Of a stretch of 64,000 bases of DNA, positions 1 to 9,400 are shown piece by piece. Below the pieces are notes generated by a model. It saw only the letters and a program-made list of their open reading frames with translations. It did no database searches and was not told where the DNA came from. Origin of the DNA: Trissonchulus latispiculum (Eukaryota; Nematoda; Enoplea; Enoplida; Ironidae). The DNA lies in the NCBI GenBank assembly GCA_030248195.1, contig JASAND010011376.1, forward strand, positions 34,749 through 98,748, in the 5' to 3' direction. A program made the position numbers and the translations under genes. Within the stretch, counting starts at the first letter, position 1, and each line of letters opens with the position of its first letter.

Positions 1-133
1 ACCAACAGAATTTACCATAAACATGCGTATACTCAAAACACTATTCCCAGGAACAAAAAATAAATCAGACCACATTTCTTTTCATACTTTCTAAACAGCG
101 AAGCCCCCCCCCCCTCCTGCAAAAGAAACCTAC

Positions 134-420
134 TCAAATCCTTTATGTTCCGGCGGAATATGGAGATTTTCCACTGTGACAGCCGTGGGTAGACTTGCAT
201 CGGCAGCACAATCTTCACTGGTAGGCCAGTTCTGCTCCGAGCCCCCCAATCCATCACCGGTCATAGGATCTTGGGCGGGCGGGGTAGAATCTCCACCACC
301 TGGTACCGGTAGGCGAGCACCCCGAAATTTGTGCGCTTGCGTGGGTCGAAGAAGGGAGGGAAGGCCACGATAGGGCTCCAGAGACTCAACATAGGTCGAG
401 TGTTGACTCGTAGAGCCACT
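134..420 (-). CDS. TTC17: TTC17-like exon with PPEHKG, last one in the window
   Basis: Acceptor TTTTTTCCAG then 95 codons, ending in phase 2 at a GTAGGT donor (132-133). The C-terminal part IPPEHKGFE parallels LPPENKGL of TTC17, just before its second TPR cluster. A TAG follows within the donor, so an unspliced reading would falsely stop here. Confidence 0.7.
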
Positions 421-3400
421 CTGGAAAAAAAGAAGAATATAAAAAATAGAAAAAACAGAAAAACAAAGCAAAACTGTAAACGACGGCAATATCGTCGGCC
501 GGCACCACAATCAACCTTCTGGAGGTATTATTATATTAGTAGGAATTCTTTTTCAAAATCCTGGATACACCCGCCCAGTGTTCTTCCCACCCTTCTCCCT
601 AAACCAGATACTGAAAAATACGTAGTCAGACTAGCAGCAAGCTACACTCAAATTCTTAGCCTTGTCCAGCCTTTACTCATGTCTAGCGGCTTTTTCGAAG
701 CGGAAATACAGTGTGAACGCATTTTGGTAATTAACCGAAAAACCAAGGATTCTGATCGAGCCACTGACAACGAAGAGTCAGGGTATTTTTTAGGGTATTT
801 TTTCGGAGGGGGAGGGCTTCCCGGGGGGGGGGAGAATTTTCGGGGGGGGGGGGGAAGATTTTTTGCAAAAATGAGCTAAAAATTGGTATTTTTGGCGTAT
901 TTTACACGTAGAAAGGCAAAACGTTCTCAAAATGCCAGGATTTAAGCTAAAAATAGCCATTTTTACGAAAAAATCTCCGGGAAGCCGGAAAATTTTTGAA
1001 AATTAGCCTATTTTTGGCAAAAATTCGGGCCCCCAAAAAATCCCGGGGGGGGGGAAGCAAAAATCCCGGGAGGGGGCGATTTCGGGGGGGGGGGAAGGCA
1101 TTTTCGGGGGGGAGAAGGTCAATTTCGGGCCCCCCCGGTAAAAAAACCCTGAGAGTTGTCCACCTTTCCCAGGACAAAAACCTCAGAAAAAACAATGCCA
1201 TATACGTACAGAAGGTACAAATGCATATAGATGCATACCGTAGAACCAATAGTAGGAGTACCAAACTGACTGGGCGTTCGAGTCTCAGTCAATTGAGACT
1301 GATCTCTATTTGAGATTTCCTCTCCATAATTTCCTTCATCATCATCATCATCATCATCAAAGCCCGTTTCCTCCCCATAGAATTCCATGAAAGTGTCCGG
1401 ATCCAGAATTTCCCAATCCGGCGAGCCAGGCTGACGTATCTTCAAAACTCTTCGCATTCGGTGCTGCTGAGCGCCACCTTGCGGCTGGGCTGGCTGACCA
1501 GACGGACTGATGGGCTCGTCAGCGGAAAAGCCAGTAAGATCCTACGTTAAACATGTTCAAACGGTTTTCTTATTGCAAACAGATTATGTAAATACGTATA
1601 ACGTATATGCATTGTATTGGTACGTATGTATATATGTTTGCTCTTCTTCTTCTATGCAAATCTAAATTATATATAACCTAATTACTAGTCCAGTCAAATC
1701 GTTACAAAACAAGTCGTAAAGCAGTTTACAATCAGACAGATTTCCAATATAATCAATCAAAAGCTTTGCCAGTAACAAACAAACCTCATTGTTAAGCGAC
1801 GACGATTTTGCTGCCAGCCCGGCTAGATCCGACTCCCTCTCCCAGAGTAGGTCTAGCTCGGTCTGGTTGCTCAGGTAGTCCTGTCGGGCCGACATATAGT
1901 CTTCCAGGTTACTGACCTCACAGTCCAAGGACAGGGCTTTCGGCGCCCCTCGCCATTCACAGGTTCTACCTAAAAACAGAATATCAAAATTCCCATCAAA
2001 ATATCTATCACAAAGTGAAAAGAGAAGGGAGACTTTGAAGAGAGAAGAAGAAAAATCCTATCAGTAGCTGACAATGATGTTTGGTCTTCTTCTTTTTCAC
2101 CAACTCTAGCAGTTTTTTGCCAACTTCAAGTGGAAATCTGACAATACTTCGACTCTAACCAGAGAGAATTCATTCCGTGAAATTTACTGTCTGGCTTTTT
2201 CCTACAGGGGGGGGGGGGGGGGCTCTCCCCAAAATCGACCTCAAGGAGTAGAACCTGCCGGCACCCCCCCCCCCCCCCCGACTTCAAAAGTCAACAGCAA
2301 AATAGGGTTTTGAGGGTAAATTTGGAAATAATTTTCCGGCACCTCCGGATTCTTAGGGCTTTGTTGACATTTCCGCTTAAGTTTAAGGCAAAAATTATTT
2401 CATTCTTAGCTCAGCAGCAAAAAATTAGCTCTAAGTTCTAAGCATTTTTACAAAAATGTCCCCCCCACCCAGAAATCGGAACCCCTTACAGATCTGGAGG
2501 GGGAATGCCCCCCGCCCAGACTTACCCCGTCCAGAAATTTTGGCACAGGAAAAAGCCAGACTGTCTGTCTAGCTCACCCCCCCCCCCCAATAAAGAAATA
2601 ATGAAACACGCCTGCCCGTAGTTACAAAGTCAAAAGCCTTAGTCCGAAACAGGAGAGTGCCAATCCCCCCCCCCCCCCCCAACAGAAAGGGGAACATAAT
2701 ATGACCGCTTACCGGGAATAGGTCGACTCAGGAAATGGTCATATCTGAGCCGGGCCTGTACACGATCTGGGCCGGGCGCCGTATGACGATGAATTTTCAC
2801 CAACAACTCTTCATAGTCTTCCATGGTGGCACGAGTGGAGAGCATCTCATGGGTAAATAGTTCCAGATTGCTGTAAACAGGTGACAAAAAATAGAGGAAA
2901 TACGTACTCAAATAAAAACAATAATTCAAAACAACTGCGTAAATATTGATTGGTAGTCACGAGACTCGCACAAAAATCTACATAAGTCAGTCAAAACCCA
3001 AAACTTTCAAAAAAACTATCAAAGCTGTCAGACTAAGGGCTAGTCACCCACGAAATCTTGTATAATGATTTTCAAAAAAGTTTGATTCATTGTGTCTTCT
3101 CTATACCTTTGCTGCATCAGAAAGGCACGCTCTAGCTTTAGGTGGCACATAACAGCAGCCCGCAGGATATAGGCCATTGGATAGAAGGGGTCCAATAGGA
3201 GCAGTCGGTCCAGTAGTTCCACAGAACGGTTCAGGTTAAGTGAAATCTGAAAAGAAAAACATCTGGAATTTGTGTAACAATAAAAAGACGAAAAAGAAAT
3301 AAAATTTAACAGCCGTGGCAAGTAAGGGCCAATCATCTACTCTTAGACATGACACGCCACGAAGAACATAGATTTTTTTTTAATCCCGAGTAAATCACGC

Positions 3401-6400
3401 CTTGTTAGTACATTATCTTTTATTACATACAGTCCCGGCTGAAAGTAACCCACCCATTTGCTTGCGAGCAATTCGCGAGCAACTCGCGAAAATTCGTGTA
3501 CTTTTTAGGTCTTGCTCGCGTTCGCTCGTGCCGTTTTTTAACATGTACTTATACTTTTTCTGGACTTCTTATCCAGTTTTCAAATTTTTTGCTTAAGTTT
3601 TTGACGCAGCAGCAGCTGCTTACGTTACTGTATACGAACTACGAAACGAATAGTATTGTATTCACGCGTATGCGTGTAGTTAAGGCATAAGCTGAATGTG
3701 CATATAACAGCAAGCCTGGCAGCTCTAAATATGTAAGTACTTTTTGTTGCACAATGCACACATATAGCGCTGTGCTTAAGCTTTACATACGTATATATCC
3801 ATGAACTTAGAGGAACTAAATTGTTTTGACCAAACTTTCAAAAAGACTTTGAAAAAGAATTACAAAAAATGGCTGCTCGTGGAAATTTGCGAGTATTTTT
3901 TGCTAGTGTTCGCGAGCAATTCGCGAGTTGCTCGCGAAAAAAGGAGGGTTAGTTTCAGCCGGGACTGTAGACGTGATTTGCCCCGCGGCCGCCCAACCCC
4001 AATGCCGCGTCCACATACAACAGGTATTACATCTGCCACGGCGATGCTGATGCATGTAAGCGGCTACGTCGTGACAGGATTAGTAGACAATTATATATAA
4101 ACTCATACAAAGGCATGAGCGTATATATACACACAGTGACGCAAGGTTGGCAACCCGGGTTTGTACGCTATTAGATATTTAAATAAAATGCGACTGAGAA
4201 CAACAAAATTAAAGTTATTTAGTTTATGAAAGTACACACATTGCGTGAAACCAAATAAATTGTGGCATGCAAAGGACTACTGTCCTTGTAATGCACGCCC
4301 CCGCATAAACTTGTGCAGCTGAGCTTCATGCTTTAACAATTTCGACTTAAATGTGCTCAGAGAAGAACAGGTAACAATACTGTCCGGTAAACAGTTCCAA
4401 ACATTGCAAATTCTATAGAAAAAGAAATGACTTGCTCTAGACTTTTTATATCGCTTAGGTCTAATAGACAAACTATTATGGCCCCTTGTCCCTGCGTCAG
4501 GCGAATATGTAAAATAATCATCAAAAGAACAATCAAAGGCATTATACACTATACTATGCATCAAATATAAATCATACATTAACCTTCTCATTTCCAATGA
4601 TTGTAGGTTGCAACGTTTAAGTCTTTCTTTGTAAGTAAAATTTTCAAGGCCATACAGTCGTTTTGTAAATGCACGCTGTACTCCCTCCACAGTGTCAATG
4701 TCTTTAAGCAAACTAGGTGACCATATCTGGGTACAGTATTCCAAAATTGGTCTAACATACGTCACAAAAAGTTTAGTTAAGAGGACTGCATCTCTACTAG
4801 AGAAACTGCTAAAAATAATTCCTACTCTCTGGTTGGCCTTAGCTCTAATTTGACTTATATGTTTAGAGAAAGTTAAATCATTACTCATCATTATACCCAG
4901 GTCCCGCATAAACTCAGTATCGGACAGAGATTCACCACCCAAAGTATAAACTTGATTATCGTTACGATAACCCAAATGCATTACCAGACACTTATTAGCT
5001 GCTACAGTCATTTGCCAATCTCTAGTCCATGCATCAATTTGAAAAAGATCATTTTGAAGCACATTTGCCCCATATGACTTATTGACAGTAGAGAAAATTT
5101 TCGCATCATCTGCAAACAGTCGAATTTCTGACAACAAATTCTCCGGTAAGTCATTAATATAAATCAAAAACAATATAGGACCCAGTACAGAACCTTGTGG
5201 TACTCCACTTGAGACTGGAGCCCAATCTGATTTGGAGGAACCCAACTTTACTCTTTGAAATCTCCCCGTAAGGAAGGCCCTAATCCATGCCAGCATCTTT
5301 CCCCTAATCCCAAGTGCTTCTAGTTTTCGCAAAAGCTTTGAATGACAAACTGTATCAAAAGCTCGCATCAAATCAATATATACAATATCAATATAGATCA
5401 GAATAAAAACACGCTTAGGACAAACAAGGCTATACATATTAACAAGAGTATGTACATAATGATAAGAGTATGACAAGCCTACCACTGTATGCAGTGAAGG
5501 CCAAAACTATGCTATGCGCGCTATCGGCTGACCCCCCCACGAATTGACCCCCTCTCACACCGCCCCTATATAGGAACGTGGTCCAAACGGGGGTCGCTCA
5601 CTCGCTTAGCATGTTTTCTACATACAAGCGTTAAACATACACGCTTAAACCCCCTCGCCAAATTGGGCCCCTGTTAATTTCAGCGTGTAATTATGCAAAG
5701 CAGTGAGCAACCCCCGTTCGAACCACGTTCCCACATAGGGGCGGTGTGAGAGGGGGTCAATTCGTGGGGGGGGGTCAGCCGATAGCGCGCATAGCATAGT
5801 TTTGGCGTTCACTGCATAGAGTGTTAGGCTTGTCATACTCTTATCATTATGTACTCTTGATATTAATAAATTGAAGACACGTAAATTCAACCTCACTATT
5901 AATTTTGATACCAGCCTCCCACCCCAGTGAACAGTCTAAAGAAGTTTTGTCACCCGTACAAGTTGCCCGAAATTTCGGCATTAACAGATAACTTATTACC
6001 CATATATATACTGTTACGTTGTACAACAAGAAAATGAAGAGCAAAGGCAGGCTGACAAGAATAACACTAAGCTAAGCTAGCATGCACGTACAATGAAGGC
6101 TTGAGCCGCACTATAGTACAGGACAGGGGTGGTATCATTCACAGAGATGGCTGTCTCAAGAACCGCGGCAGCGTCCTCAGAGAAGTTGCTCGCGTGCAGA
6201 ACCAGACCCAGATTCTGCATCGGCAAATAGGACAGGTCCCTGCAACAAAGAAAACGCCACAAACGTATTGAAAAACGTATGGCATTTGTTTAGTGGGGGG
6301 GGGGGAGTGTTTCAAAAATTTTCTCACCTTGTAGCTAATTTATGCACTTATGTATGTATACGTATAAAGCTCATCTTGTTTTTTGCGTTTTTACCTCAAA

Positions 6401-9400
6401 AGTGCTCAATTTTTCGCCAGAAATTTAGTAACATAATACACTTTTCGTAACCCTCCCCCCCACTTCCGCCTCCCTAGAAGGAGGGGAGGGTACGAAGCCC
6501 TTCTCCACTTTCAAAACTCTAAAAAATGCCAGTTGTGAAATGAATTTCCAGCACAACGTTAGAAACCGAATATTTCAGATTCTTTTAATTGATTGACAGT
6601 ATTATTCCAGGTGTTTTTAAAAGATGTCGTTGGCCAGAACAACAAAGTATGTAGTGGCAAACCCTTGATGACCAAGGGATTAGAGATGATTGAGCCTATA
6701 TCGATACGTCGTTAGCTCAGCTTTACTAACCTCAGCTGTCTATCCTTAACTGGTCGGTAAGAGGGTGACAACCTATGTATTTTCGCATCAGGTATTAACA
6801 AGAGTGTATTAATATGTAGGTAACCAACCGTGTAGACATCTGACTTGCGCAGTCCCCTAAAGGCGGGAGACATTACTTAAAAACCCAACACGATACACTC
6901 CTAGGTAGGTAGCTCATCAGTACTAAACACTGGAGAATGAGCATCATAATAGACCACAGCCTATACAACTGGTATATAAGGGGAAGGATGAAAGACTTAT
7001 TCCAGGGCAGGGAAAATTCCTTTTTACCACTATTATTATCAGTGTGAACACGACACTGAAAGTCTAACCTGGGGGCAAAGTGCAAGGATATTCTGGCACA
7101 TCCAATAGCCTCCGAGGGACGCCCCTTCATACGCCAATACAGCGCTGACAGGTGGTGTAACAGCCAGGACTGGGGCCTCTAAAAATAAATTCAGTATTTT
7201 ACTTGACACGATGACAATGTAACCCCCCTCATAAAATTTGGCTGGCTTTTTCGTACAGGGGGGGTGGGCCCCCCCAGACTTGGGTCGCCCCCCCAGGATT
7301 CGGGCCTCCCCCCCAGAACTCTAAAATGCCCGGAAAAAATACGGTTTTGAGGGTAAATTTTGAAAAATTGTTCCGGCTTCGCCGGATTGTTATCCATTTT
7401 TAAGCAGTTTTTAGCTATTTTAAGCTTAAATTTAAGTTAAAAATAGTTAATTTTTTAGCTCAACAACAACAAATGGCTATTTTAAGGCATTTTTTGAAAA
7501 ATTTTTCTCCCCCCCTAGAAATCCGAGCCCCCCCCCCCAGAAATTTTTGCCTAGGAAAAAGCCAGTTTGGGATTAAAAAGGCTTTTCTCTGACAGAATAC
7601 TTTGAAACCTATAAAGGGAGAATGTTGATAAAATTCAGCCTAGATAAAAGTCACTACTACCCCTAAAAATTATGTCCAGAAGAAAAAAATGATCACCTTT
7701 TTAAGTCCAATGGCCAGAGCATGTCCAAACTTGTCAACCGTGAGTCCATCCTCGACAGGATAGCCTTCAAAAAAGGTTTCCAACAGGCTCTCATCTGGAC
7801 CCATGCGCAGGTGCTCACGCTTTTGTACAGACTAAAATACATATGTACGTACATATAATAGAAATGCAACATACTGGCAACATACAGTACATTTCATGAA
7901 ATCCATGACTGGTGGCGTAATTTCCAAATTGGCGAAAACAGCAAAATATCGCAAAGTATTAGCGATTTTCGCCAAAGTTGGCGAAAACTCCGAACAAAGT
8001 TGGCGAGAAAAACAAGAATTGTCGCCAATTAAACAAGACTTTTCGCCAATTTTGGCGAAAATTGCCGTCACTTCGCGATATTTCGCCAATTTGGAAATTA
8101 CGCCACCAGTCCTGGATTTCATGAAATGTACTGTAGGTAGTAACAATAGAAGATAAAAAGCTAATATTATATGGACTAACAGTTGACTTGGTCCAAATTT
8201 GATGGGAGGGAGTCTAAGTTTGTATTAGCACAGTCGTGTGTATAATTGCAGAAAATTATAAACGTGAACAGCACACACACACACACACACACACCCTGTT
8301 TGGATCCTGCGAATTGAACTGCCGACTGCTTGCATTTGGGTTGCAATACAGACAAATAGAGGATACAAGAGAAAAAAAGAGACTTACATCCATATGATCA
8401 AATGAGTACATGCTGATGGGAAGCTGAAAGACCTGTTCACAATGGGGCACCAGATACACCGACACCCGACCCACTGAAAGCGACAAAACGTCACTTAATC
8501 TACAAAATATACACGCATAAATCTAATGTAATAATTTTAAAACAAGTAACAAAAATGCTCCGCACAAAAGGGGATAATATGTGTGTTGGGCCTATGTCTG
8601 TAGTTTAAATTCCGGTTGAGAAAGCAAGTATATAAGTTTGGGTGGGTGGTTCTATGGCGAAAGTTGTTCAGTTCGATGCGGGCCTTCCTTTGACTCGAAA
8701 TTTGACCACTTTTGAAAATTTTAATTTTTGACCCAAAATCGCCTAAGTCCCCACCCGGGTAACATTCATTGCCGAGAATTGCATTGCCAAGAATGCACAT
8801 TGCCGAGAAAGGCATTGCCGAGAATCGCATTGCCGAGAAAGGCATTGCCGAGAATTGCATTGCTGAGAAAGTTTCTTTATGAAACCTACTTTATTTATGC
8901 TGCACATGTATCACACTCATCAAGGCTAAATGACTATTTTGAACAAGCTTCCTGCAAGGTTTAAGTCAAAATTTGCAGATTATTCACTTAAAATTAATTT
9001 ATTTCAACATAAAGTTAAGTATTTGTAAACACGTCCGTTTACAAAATGCAACAAATTCTACAAGCGATTAATTGCGAGGTAAACAGTTTTTCGTACGTAA
9101 ATAGATCTCTTGAGTTTCCCCCAGCCCTAACTTGCGATTTTTTTAACATAAAATTTTGTATGGGTGCATACAGGAGGCTATGAATTCAAAAATTTTAAAA
9201 TTCTAAAATTAAAAAAATTAAAAATTTCAAATTTTCAGTTGGTAAGGGGATAATACCAAGTAGATAAAAATTTTTGTTCCTGGTTCTGCTGAAAACTTGC
9301 ATACATGTATTTTGTGAAGCGCTGACCATGAATCTGAAATCAGGTTTTCGATTTAGCTTTCCGTTAGCTCTGTATAAGGTTGCATCCAAGTTTTTGATGG

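Noticed and set aside
5485..5490. Methionine start of the 402-codon LINE frame at 5485
   Set aside because: That start lies inside the palindromic MITE; LINE homology begins near 5395, so the upstream codons are fortuitous.
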